22,628 nt of DNA from Obelidium mucronatum (Eukaryota > Chytridiomycota > Chytridiomycetes > Chytridiales > Chytriomycetaceae), in assembly GCA_025765595.1 (NCBI GenBank), contig JAIVFH010000395.1:1-22628 (forward strand), given 5' to 3'. The stretch's first letter is position 1. Every line of letters begins with the position of its first letter. A model generated the notes under the pieces. The model did no database searches. It saw only the letters and a program-made list of their open reading frames with translations, and was not told the origin of the DNA. This document shows, one piece after another, positions 8,000-18,392 of the stretch. The position numbers and the translations under genes are program-made.

Positions 8000-10900
8000 A
8001 TGATAAATCTTGATGCAGTGTTGGTAGACACATCAACATCCGCCATATTATCGGAAACCGATAATACCCAACCTGCTCTCCCAAGCCGAATGGACTCAAC
8101 GCTGTCGATGCAACTGCTTCTCGACTCCATCGAACCGCATCAAGACTTGGACGATTCACAAATGGAGCAACTTATGGATGACATTCTAAGGACCTCGGAT
8201 GATAGCGAAAGCGAAGCCGAAGAACCAAAGAGACCAGTTCTGCAGCTGTCGTCCCCCAAAGATCATGTTCTAAATCTGGACGAAATCAAGCAACAAACTC
8301 CACTCCTGTCTCCAATCGTATCAAACGCCATGAAAGACATTGATGCTTTTCTATTGAACGAAAACTTTGGATTTGATGTCAATGATTTGCGGCGTTGGTG
8401 TATATCTGTTTGTGTGGTGACTTTTGATTTGGATGTCGGGCCAGGTAGAAAAGAGAATCTGGTCTTTCCACAATTGCATCTGAACATGTGCTCTATTATT
8501 ATATAGCGTTGGAGTATGTTTACCCACCGGTAGACTTGTCGGAAGATGAATTGAAAACAATGTAAGCTTCTTGGCTCAAGCCCGAATACTATTTCTACCC
8601 CATCCTATGAATCTATCAGCGCTACAGATTTACGAAATCTTTTTATTTTTTTATCTTATGTGGTCCAGATGCTTCTCGTCCTTTCCTGACTCGAACTCTA
8701 CTTCTCATTTGGGAGACACGACATTTAGTTTTCGATTTCGTAGCGGTCCAGGAATCTCAAAACTACATACCTCTCTTTCGGCTAGTAATTTTAATGGGAA
8801 GTCTCGTGTTGGACTGGGGTTGTCAGAGTCTAGTTCACAGGCCGGACAGCAAGATATTTCTGATGCGGCATTTGTGAATATTCAGCGACAACACGCCGCG
8901 CCACAAGAATCGAATATATGCGTCATTGATAATGATGGATTCACATATGCGTATGTTTTGTTTCGGCAAAAGGCGGATAAGGAAATCAGACGCGGATATT
9001 TCCAAAAATCACTGGTGTTGCTCAGTCCGCATCCATGGCATGGTTTTTTCCCCACTTTATTGGGATGTGGGGTAGGAGGAAAAGTTATGGATGCGTTGGG
9101 TAGTGAGAGAGGTGAGGATGGTGGCCGAGAAGGTGTTTTAGTGGTAGCCAGGACATTGATTCGCGAAATGTGCATTGATATCGCGGCATGGTGAGTTGAA
9201 TCAACTTCCCGGTCATGCTATGTCTATTTAAGTTAATTCTCTCATCAAGGCCAGCACCACCGAGCGCTGTAACATGTGATTCAATGTACCAGAACCAAGA
9301 TGTTGAAGTGTCACTGCTAGGTCATCGCTTTCTGTGTTCTTTTCCTCCAACGATTCGATACCCCCAGTTATTTCCCGTCACTTCATATGGGAATGAAGAT
9401 TCTGATAGCAATCTGATGAATTCATCTTCACGGCATCGAACGTTAAGCTCGACAAGCAACCCTCTCTCTACCCCTCCCAGAGCTGCTACTTCCTCCTCGT
9501 CGCGTCTTTCTACATCCAACCCAAGCACATCGACAATACTCTCAAATTCATCATCAAATATACCCGCAGCGCCCCACATTCTCGCCAACCCCGGCCGCAT
9601 CTTCACAACTTTCCATGCATCTCTTGAAAGCCGCCAGTCTCCTCTGGGAACTCATGATCCTGGGTGAACCGATCCTCGTTCAAGCAGAGACACCGAAATC
9701 CGCGAGTCAAGTAGTTTACACATTGTTGGAGTTGATGAAACCTGTTCCATTTGGGGGTGATTATCGGCCGTATTTTACGATCCAAGATAGCGAGTTTAAA
9801 GGCGTTGGCGGCGGAAGTAGTAGCAGTGGTCAATGTGGGATGGTTTTGGGTGTGACGAATTTATTTTTCGAGAAATTATTTAGTGCGTGGCCGCATAAAG
9901 TGAGGGCGGGGAGGATGGGGCCTTTGGCTTCGGTTGGGAGGAGTGGTGGATCTCCAGTTAGTGGGGGGTGGCGGTGGGAAGACTGGATTTGGGTTGGTTA
10001 CTCTGATGCTATTATTTTGAGGGGATATATTATGCTGATTTTATGTGTGATTGTGTAGATCCGATTCGCCTCCTGGTGCTAAAGCTGCAGTTGGGAGAGG
10101 CCAGCCCATAACTGCGAATCCTGTACCAACGTAAACACCCTTTTCAAACAAAGAAAATGTTATGAAGAAACAACAGAATAACGAAATTTATTGATTAGAT
10201 CACCTCCGCGTTCAGCGCAAGGAGCAACTTCTTCTCCACGAAGCGGTACAAGTCAAGTCGTTTATTTCTTCAATTCGAGGAAGCGGCGGGAGTCCTTCTG
10301 GGACTCAGGTTCAAGGAACGCGATCGACCAGCCCGGTAGTCATAACTGGACGTGGAAGTCCGATCGTAGTTTTTGATGCGGCAGTTGAGGTTGGTGGAAT
10401 TGAAGTATTCCTTTTTCGTTGTGACTCCTAAATATTTGAATACAGAGCGTATCAACCAAGTATAAACCTGTACTCGCAAAGGATAAGAAATTTTTGAAGG
10501 AAATAAGTGACTTTGTGGCGAGTGGGGCGACGCCGACGTTTCTGGACAATGTCATGAGAAGGCATTTTGTAGATTTATCCGATCGGTTTTTACAACCTTT
10601 GAATCGACATTACGAGGGATTGATTACCGGAAGTCCGTTAACAATGTTGGTTATCTTTTGCTTTGCCAAGGCTGTGCTTTTTGCTGACGTTTGTTGATTA
10701 CAACTTTCAAAGGACACTCTCTGTTCTGAGGGCAAAACCCGAAGTCAAACCATTTCAGCAGGATACGTTTCTCGAAACGATTAAGACATCAAGTAATATT
10801 CTTTCAAAGTGCTTGTATTTGGTTTATGTTAACTCCTTTGTTGTTTTGAATTATAGATCCAAATCTGCCAGTTACAAGCAAAAAAGCACTCCTCGGATTC

Positions 10901-11272
10901 TACAAACAGTTTCTAAAATCTCCCAACTTTGCGTCTTGGTTGCAAAATCGAAGTGCAGAACTGAACCGCGAATGGCGATCGCATTACATGAATGTCTTGT
11001 GCGAGTCTGACATACTTGCATGGGGGGCCGAGCGTGGTAGACTTGAAATTGAGTGTGTTGATTTGCTGCTGCGGTTAAAGGAAGAGATCGCACAATATTC
11101 CAAATACTTTCCTCAAAAAGAGGAGTCTGGAGGAACAGGAAGGACTCTCATATTCGCAAGTTCTGAAGTGGGGAATGGGTTTATACCGAGTCTGGAGCAA
11201 TTTCGAAAACTGGAACGTCAGTTGGGAATTGTGTTGGGTTTGTTGCCTGAAAGTTTGAGGATGATGCAGTGA
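8000..11272 (+). CDS. DENND6: DENND6-like (FAM116) DENN-domain Rab guanine-exchange factor
   Basis: Ten exons: 8000-8444, 8507-8561, 8669-9190, 9250-9973, 10059-10130, 10199-10245, 10280-10404, 10446-10645, 10713-10792, 10857-11272. About 894 aa against about 600 in animals. Family hallmarks appear in order: CVVTFDLDVG, ALEYVYPPVDLSEDELKTIC, SFPDSNS, FRFRSGPG, RRGYFQKSLVLLS, the LLWELMILGEP block, GGDYRPYFTIQDSEFK, GVTNLFFEKLFSAWPHKVR, TKYKPVLAKDKKFLK and FYKQFLKSPNFASWL. In animals DENND6 activates Rab14 on recycling endosomes; the same role is inferred here. The extra length is an acidic/Ser-rich N-terminus of about 130 residues and Ser/Gly/Pro-rich inserts (about 9400-9590 and 9900-10390). 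One +1 shift at 9605-9615 precedes LLWEL and cannot be an intron. The 34-nt intron 10246-10279 is short and could instead be another +1 shift. The gene lies 85 nt before the AlkD-like gene. Confidence 0.9.
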
Positions 11273-11357
11273 GGGTACAGACTATAGTACAGCTGGATTA
11301 AATTATGATGAACATAGAATCAATGACTATTTGGATTACGTGACAAACTTCAGCCAA

Positions 11358-12230
11358 ATGAAGCGAAGCCGAGTTCCTTCACCGCCGCCAGACATATTCT
11401 CGACACTTCTCGCCACAGCTGATTCGGGCTATGCACTCAAGACACAAAGATTCTTTAAGCAAAAGTACTGCGGGCCGACTGACACGTTCATTGGGCTTCG
11501 AGTACCTCAAATAAGGACTATCGCAAAGCAGTTCCTTGACTCGACAACACCCGACGTAATCACTCGACTGATGCAGGACCAGCGACATGAAGTGAGATAC
11601 TGTGGCCTGTTGACTCTAGTTGAGGCATTCAAGGCTCCCAGCAAGTGTTCAGCGTGGAGTGAGGCCAGTCAAGCAAGTGTGCTTGCTCTGCTTCTGCAGA
11701 ACCGACAGAGAATCGACAATTGGGATCTGGTTGATTCGTGTGTTGGGCCAGTCATTGGTGGGTCACTGATCGGTGAAGAGCATTGTAAGACACTTACAGA
11801 TTTCCTTGAAGAGTCACCAACGTCACTGGCAGAAATCGAAGCTGCAATTACAAAGCATCTTCCGCCCTTTTATCAGTCGCTAATTAACTCACTTGACTTT
11901 TGGGAAATACGAATGTCAATTGTTTCTCTGCAACCTTTGATCAAGCATGGACATCACAAGACTGCCTTGCTATTGCTGCAACATCAACTGTACAGGCGGT
12001 ATCAAGATGGATTCCAAATGACTCTTCACGGATCTCCATTTGATGATTTTGATCTTGTGAACAAGGCTCTGGGATGGATGTTGAGAGAGCTGGGACGCGT
12101 CGATCGGATGACGCTTGTCGCGTTCTTGGACAAACACGCAATTAAATGCGCCAAGACAACCGTTAGATACGCGACGGAGCATTTTTCAAGATCAGTGAGC
12201 GCTGGTTATGTTTCGCAATGTGAAAAGTAA
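11358..12230 (+). CDS. AlkD-like DNA alkylation-repair glycosylase
   Basis: An intact intronless ORF of 290 aa. The start is the first ATG in frame (MKRSRVPSPPPD). The whole length fits the AlkD/DNA-alkylation-repair HEAT-like superhelix: IGLRVPQIRTIAKQF (45-59), HEVRYCGLLTLVEAF, NWDLVDSC (121-128), FWEIRMSIVSL and VNKALGWMLRELGRVD (234-249). By motif, Trp122 and Asp126 match the bacterial AlkD catalytic-pocket Trp109 and Asp113 of Bacillus cereus, and Trp240 matches Trp187, so the enzyme is probably active. In that family it removes positively charged N3- and N7-alkylated purines. It is the only long gene besides the first membrane protein without introns, which suits acquisition from bacteria. 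AlkD-like proteins also occur scattered among eukaryotes, so vertical inheritance is possible. Confidence 0.9.
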   Translation: MKRSRVPSPPPDIFSTLLATADSGYALKTQRFFKQKYCGPTDTFIGLRVPQIRTIAKQFLDSTTPDVITRLMQDQRHEVRYCGLLTLVEAFKAPSKCSAWSEASQASVLALLLQNRQRIDNWDLVDSCVGPVIGGSLIGEEHCKTLTDFLEESPTSLAEIEAAITKHLPPFYQSLINSLDFWEIRMSIVSLQPLIKHGHHKTALLLLQHQLYRRYQDGFQMTLHGSPFDDFDLVNKALGWMLRELGRVDRMTLVAFLDKHAIKCAKTTVRYATEHFSRSVSAGYVSQCEK

Positions 12231-12259
12231 GATTTAATTATAATTCTGATTGAGCTTAC

Positions 12260-12265
12260 AATAAA
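12260..12265 (+). terminator. Poly(A) signal of the AlkD-like gene
   Basis: AATAAA, 29 nt past the stop codon at 12228-12230. It lies in the 153-nt convergent spacer (12231-12383) shared with the 3' end of the EML gene. Confidence 0.6.
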
Positions 12266-12383
12266 GATAATGATCACTGCATAATAATAAGAGTCTAAGA
12301 TAAGATAAGTTTTATCATGTTTTTTGTACCAGCCACTTTGGAGGAAAATTAGTGACAGTCAACATAAACCAAATACACTTACT

Positions 12384-14708
12384 TCAAAGGTACACCCATC
12401 CGCAGCCGCCTGTGGATATCATATACTTTCCAGTGCAGTCAAAAATTACGTTTGTTACGTTTGAGCCGTGTCCAGAATATTGCTTGTAGGGCATCAATGG
12501 TCTTGTCACCAAAGTAGAAAATAGTTTGATGGATCCAAAGTCATCCCCAGAAGCCAAGCAAGGAAGATCAGGATGGACAATCTACTGTCGTTACTTCATT
12601 TCCACGAAGAGTGGATTCGAACCAAGTGCAAGTTGACGTTTGCCATTTGACTCCTTTGGCGTTTTGGATTTGTTCACCGCTAGGAATCACCCCTTTGTAC
12701 GATAATAAACAAAATGTTAGCATATTTATACAGCTCAGTCAAATAGATGTTTTACGAACAGCACATAATCTCAGAGTTGCTATTGGACTGGATATGATCC
12801 GAAGTGGTGGACCAATCCAAGTGCGTGATGTAACTCGAATGTCCCTATTAATATAATTAGTTTTTTTGTAGAGTATACGCAGACTATTCTTCTGAACCTT
12901 TAAAGCGATGGCTACTTTGAAACCGTCGAAAAGCTGCCAAACATACACAATGTCATCGTGGGTTCCAGCAGCCAGGTACTTGCCATTGGGAGAGAATTTT
13001 AGAACGTTTATGGAATGCATCCGCGATTTCATGTTTTGCTTTTGATCGTATTTTTGGAAATGTACTTGTTTCAAGTCATGATTTGTCAAGACAAAGATCT
13101 GTAAACCTTTGGTTCAGAAAAGATTTTTCAACTATTGCAAAAAAGTACATCGCCGTTATCGTTTCCGACTGCAATATATTTTCCGTCTGGGCTATACGTT
13201 ATGGCTTTTAGTTTTCCTTGGAGGTGCGCTCTTGAAACCTGAAGCACATGTCAGAAATTTCTTTTGAATGATGATACAATCATACCGTGTTCTTTGATCT
13301 TATGTTTCTTATCATTACCATAGAATCATCCCCGCAAGTTGCATATTCTTCAGTGTTCTTCGGATTGACAGCACAGCCCCACAACTCTTGATTTCTATTG
13401 AAGCTGATCAATAAAAAAGGGGGAAATTCCTCAAATACATAATAAAATAAAATCATACTTTGAAACTGAATGGCCTTCGACAATAACCCGATGGTCTGTT
13501 TTCGCAAGTGTTTTCTCGTTTCCAAACTCCGTCAGTTGAATCAAGTCCGAGCCTTCTAGGCCGACAAGAAGAAATCCTTTATCATTAAAATCTATCGACA
13601 TAATTCCAGAGGGTGATTGTAGTTTGGCTTCTACTTGGTGAGTCTTGATGTTCTGTCTCGCTAGAACTCCATCTCGTCCACCACTAATTAGACCGAAGTT
13701 TTTCATGAAAACGAACTGAAAAAACTGGACCCTATTGAAAAAATTAGATGCTGAGACTAAAATATATTTCTCGGGGTTTACATCGTGAACTCCATCCAGT
13801 GCTTTTGTAACTTGTTGTTTCTCCCAAATCAAAATAGGACCGCGATGAGTTCCAGTCGCAATCGAACCGCACGGTAAAAAGCAGCATGAAAGAATAGACA
13901 TGACTTCAAAGTCCCCAAAGTTTCCAGCTTTCGATGTCAATTTACAAGCAACTGTGTCGAATGTCCAAAATGTGAGATGCTTCACGCCAAAGGTAACAAA
14001 CTCTTCCGATTTATGAGGATTTGGACAGATACCGAAAATCTTTGTCAGAGGATTAATTCATCGGTTCATATTTTTTAGAAACTAACCGTGTTGGAATGAC
14101 CCGCTGCTGTGGTTAGCTGTTTACCAGCCTTCTGCCAATTATATACATGCACTGTATGATTTTCATCCATTGATACGGCAATTACAAGCTTTCCGCATGT
14201 AGAAAAGCAAACATCCGCGACACCTTTGGCAATCTTTTTGTCACCAACTCGGATTTGGACTTGTCGTTGTACATCTTCAGGTGCTTTGGGATCCCATATG
14301 TACAAGTAAGTTGCATCACCATTGGATATCGTATCTCCTGTTACAATTAGTCGTTTCGATGGATGTACTGAAAGAGTTGCTATTTCTTGCGTGTGCCGGC
14401 CTTGGAAGAACCTTTGGGTGCCCAGTTTCAGATCCATCACCACACCGACTGACGCAGCAGGAAATACGATGAGATCTTCAGTTAGATAGAATGCGTTGTT
14501 GCTGACATCGCGAGTTCGATAGCCTAAAACAAATAGTTCAATTCAGGAAGGAACCAAACAAGAAGTAATTATTCTGACCATGTATGTATTCCAGCACTAA
14601 CTCTTCTGACGCAAGTTCACCTTTTTGAGGCGGAAGATTTGCTGGTAGTATGATTTCTCCGGAACCTGGATTGACGGCTTGATACCGTTGGATGCTTTTG
14701 AATACCGC
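12384..14708 (-). CDS. EML-type microtubule-associated protein, HELP/WD40 part
   Basis: Nine exons: 14708-14579, 14523-14087, 14039-13782, 13731-13459, 13394-13286, 13238-13149, 13098-12898, 12844-12760, 12692-12384; introns 47-67 nt. The N-terminal part has the HELP core (LVLEYIHGYRTRDVSNN, cf. the EML WVYGYRG motif). Two WD40 propellers follow: LSVHPSKRLIVTGD, YLYIWDP, GVHDGPVFSVRF, GLISGGRDGV, NQELWGCAVNP, YSPDGKYIAVGNDNG, KFSPNGKYLAAGTHDD, GHSSYITHLDWS, LASGDDFGSIKLF, GSNVTNVIF, ISTGG. This is the tandem atypical propeller of EML1-4, which binds tubulin and stabilises microtubules. Two +1 shifts, fixed by homology, lie at 13704-13712 and 12568-12572. Allowing for them the exons give 630 codons. 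The upstream 74-nt intron (14782-14709) joins this block in phase to the Arg/Ser-rich region, so both are probably one gene. Confidence 0.85.
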
Positions 14709-14782
14709 CTATGGCATGTTTTGTCGCTTTGTCGGCTGTTGGATTGTCCATCGCTCTCGGCTATATTTGAATGCTGCTTGAC

Positions 14783-17700
14783 AGGACGAGGGGTCAGGGA
14801 GCCATCACTATGACCATCTGAGTTTTTTCCGTTTGCCGATTCTGGAGTCGACGATCTTCGACTGTCAGACTTTGTTTCGGACATTGTGCCATGACCAACC
14901 GACGTATCATCATCATCATTACTGCTTCTTGAATCCCTTGATTGGTGGCTTTCGTTTGATTCGGATTCCTTGGCACGCTTAAACTTGAGATTATTCACTT
15001 CATATTCCCTCAGTCTTTCATTTATCCAACGCGTTTGTATTTTTGAAGGGCCATGCAAGCAGTCACAGTCCATCGACTCTGCAGAGCTAGCAACAGATGG
15101 TTGAGAGCTTGAAAAACAAGACTCTGTTTCAGATTCCTGCCTCAACGAGTCATAGCTCGTTGCAGATCGATAAGTTTCAGTTGATCCGTTGTCACTTTCG
15201 TAAAAATTTACTTGAAGGTCTTTCCCCCGCTCTTTTTGAAAGCCGCCTTTGGTTTTTTGCGTTGGTGGTGTACTTGGCGCTGCTTGACTCGGATGTTGAC
15301 TCCTCCAAATATCTAACTCGAACATTGGAATTACTCAAGCTGCGAGGTAATGTAAACAGCTCTTGGATTCGTAAATATGAAGTACTTGTCTAAATCTTCT
15401 GAGTCAATAAGATCGTCATGCTGATATGGAATATTCTTTTTCGATCGACGTGGTGGGTCTTTCGAGTCTGTGTCGGAATGCGATGATTTGAAGTGCGTGT
15501 CTCTTGATTGCGAACGGCTCCCTGATTTTCTGAACGAATTAGAGTTTTCCTTTCTAGATGATTTCCGAGAGAAGCATTCTGATAGATCTGAGTCCGAAGA
15601 ATAGGCGCGGCTCTTTCGCCTGTCCTGCTGAATGAGTGTTCAAATGACGACGAGAGTCTTCTGATCTACTTCGGCGTTTCTGCTCGGTTTTCGGTTGGCG
15701 CTCACGTGAATATGTTTTTGAGTTATCGGCCTCGCTCTCAGAAGGGGTTTCTGAATATTCACTTTTTTGGTGTGATTCTCTTCGCGCTCGAGCGGAACTC
15801 GAGTGTCCTCGCCCTTTATCATCGTCCGAATCTGTCGGAGTCCGTTTCTTTGACCGAGACCTAGATCTTTTCGATCGCTTCGCCTCTGGGGTGCATGATT
15901 CTCGTTCTCCTTTTCGTCTTCTTCCTTCAGTACTTGTATCAGAGCTGAATCGCTTCATTTTCTTTTCGACCCGCGTTTTTGCTTGAATTGTGTCTGGAGT
16001 GTATGTCTCTATCGCTCTCATGTGTATATTTCCTAGTGGATTTTTCTGATGGTTTCTTTACTGTTTTCATTTCAGTGCTGGACTTTGAGGAGTTTGATGT
16101 TGATCTTCTTCGGTCCCTCGATGTACCGTGTATATTTCTGATGCTTCTTTGCAGCTCGATTGTCAGTTGTCGAATCTGAGTCAGAGCATCCTTTGGAGCG
16201 GGATCTCACTTTTTTTTTCATATCCTTGTCCAAAGAGTCTTTCCGGCCAGAGCTGTGATTTACTCTCGTCGTCGCTGAACGCCTGTTTCGTTGTTAGATA
16301 TCTTGAAGAACAGGAATAAACATACCTTTCGTTTTCCAGATCCTCCGTATTTTTCATCGCCTTTTTTCTCACTTGGATTTCGGGAACGATGTGATTCGGA
16401 CCTTCCTCGCTGACCACTTGATTCGCGGGTCTTGCGACTACGTTCACGACTGCGCCCGCGCTCTTCCTCCTCTTTGCTTTTTCGACCACGAGATAAAGAC
16501 CGAATTTTGCCACTTTCAGCGGGGTTTTCTGTTTTCTCTCTCTTTGGTTGCTTATTTTCTTCGTCACTGTCATGACTGTCCCGCGTCCGTGAGTGGTGTC
16601 TGCTTTTAACGTCATTTGACTGGGAATTTCGCGACCTCGATCTCCTATCACCATGTTTTTGAACTCTTTCATGGGAGTGTCTGCTGTATTGAAGGCTTCT
16701 CCAGTTGACTCTTTGATTTTGATTTCGCACTGTTGCTATGTACACTCTTTTCGTCCCGATGATTGGATGTTGATTTATGACGTTGCTGCGATTTAACTGG
16801 TGTGATTGGATTCACAGCTACTGTAACTTTCTGATCGCTGGTGCTTGCTGTTGTCTAGCTTATCACCATCTTTCCCGCCCTTGTGATGACCGTCAGGCTT
16901 TTTGCTGTTGTCACTGCGTTCACTGCTGGTACTATTAGATCTCTGTGGATACTTGTCCATCTCTTCGTTTTTTCGATTGTTCCTTTCTGCGATTGCAACT
17001 AGATTTTCGCGTTACCGAATCAATCATCGCTGCTGTTGTGGTTCTTGTCTTCGTGTTTAGAATGATTCGATCTCGTAACCCTCTTGCTTTGTTTCCCGTC
17101 GTCTCCACTATCACTGCTGCATGGCCTCGATGATTTGCCCCTTTTTTCTTCATTGCTACTGCTTCGTGTTCGATCATCTCTCAATTTGTCTCGATAAGAT
17201 CGACTTCTCATTTCTTGACTCTTGCCGCGTTCGTGGCTTTTGCGACTTTGGTGGCGACCTCGCGATCCCTCATCATCACTGCAGTTTCTGGATTTAGATT
17301 TTGGCTTCTTATGTTTGTCGTGGTCTTTTGTTCCTTTATCGCTTTTGATGCTACTTTGTCTAGATTTTGAATGATCTTTGTTCCGCGCGGAACAAGATTT
17401 AGAGCGTCCTCTCTTTTCGTCTTTTTCTTCATGAGTGGATTTGACCTTCATTGTGATTAGCATTTTGTATTTCCTGGAATGCGATTCTTACCAAATATAG
17501 AGTACCAGCGAGAGTATCGTCCCCTGAATTGGGATGAATTTGAACTGAGCCGGCGACATTGCCGTTTTTGATCTCTGTTACTGAGCCAATAAATTCGTGC
17601 TCATCAGGAAATGACCGAGTGAAACAGAGACTCTTTCCTATATAATGAAGAGAAAATTAGGCGTATTACACCAAGGATTTGGTAGATAGCTACCATAATC

Positions 17701-18283
17701 TCGTCCTAGCTCCCTAATGAAGTCCGAAATCTGAACTGTGTAAACCCTTACGCGCAGTTCTCCGTTGCCACAACTTGCTGCTTCTTGAACCATTACGCTG
17801 ATCCCTTCTTTCCGCATTTGGAACTTCGTAATAAATTCTGTTTCTGTACTGGTTTCGATGTTCAGAACGATAGTCGCTTTCCTGATGGAGAATCTCCAAA
17901 TCGATGTTGGAGGTTTTTCTTTCTTGTACGCTTCAGCCATCGCTGAAATCCTACTGCACATACTATCTGTGTCGAAATGGCGATCTTTTCTGTCGCGATA
18001 AGAGCTACTGGTGACGGAGCATCTTTCATGATCCGAACTGCTGCAATGTGAATCTTGTCGTTGCAACGATTTCTTGGATTCTGAACTTTTTTCGCGTTTG
18101 TGTGAGGCTTTCTTGGAAGTGGCATTTGATTCAGACGAGCTTCTGCTGTCTGAACTGTGGCTTCTTCCACCGCGCTCTTTGCGAGAGACACCGTCTGAAG
18201 TCAAAAGAGTCAAAGACATGTTTATGTGATAAAACAGACAGAGAACCAAAGAGCTTACTGCTCTCGTGTTTGCGGTCTCGCAT
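14783..18283 (-). CDS. Arg/Ser-rich N-terminal region of the EML-type gene
   Basis: Exons 18283-18259, 18194-17694, 17637-17492, 17445-16326, 16282-15386 and 15339-14783; introns 43-64 nt with good GT-AG ends. The ATG at 18283 gives MRDRKHES. Residues about 100-224 form a compact, possibly folded block (IWRFSIRKATIVLNIE, ISVMVQEAASCG, GSVTEIKNGNVAGSVQI, LAGTLYLV). Then about 850 residues are rich in Ser, Arg, Lys, Asp and Glu (RSRSRSKKRTP, DRRSRSRNSQS, KKKVRSRSKGCSDSDS), like RS domains of splicing factors or intrinsically disordered linkers. The frame moves +1 nine times: about 17020-17100, 16935-16990, 16793-16830, 16669-16720, 16235-16265, 16118-16138, 15939-15980, 15605-15635 and 15194-15325. 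With those allowed, the whole locus would encode about 1,700 aa. A separate start at 15325 (MFELDIW) is possible, which would make two genes. Confidence 0.6.
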
Positions 18284-18392
18284 GTTAAAATCCAGTAGGT
18301 AAGAACACGCGTAGTGTGATTTACAGAGCAACGGAAAGAGCAAACGAAGGGGAGAATCTTTATTCAAATTGTCACCACTTACTCTTCAGCCA
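18284..18392. promoter_or_regulatory. Bidirectional promoter between the EML-type and DHHC genes
   Basis: Only 109 nt separate the divergent start codons at 18283 (-) and 18393 (+), so both promoters must share this spacer. No clear TATA box is visible. Confidence 0.45.

Noticed and set aside
15097..15393. A 98-aa plus-strand ORF
   Set aside because: It is antisense to the Ser-rich exons of the RS/EML gene and has no supporting splice or domain signal.
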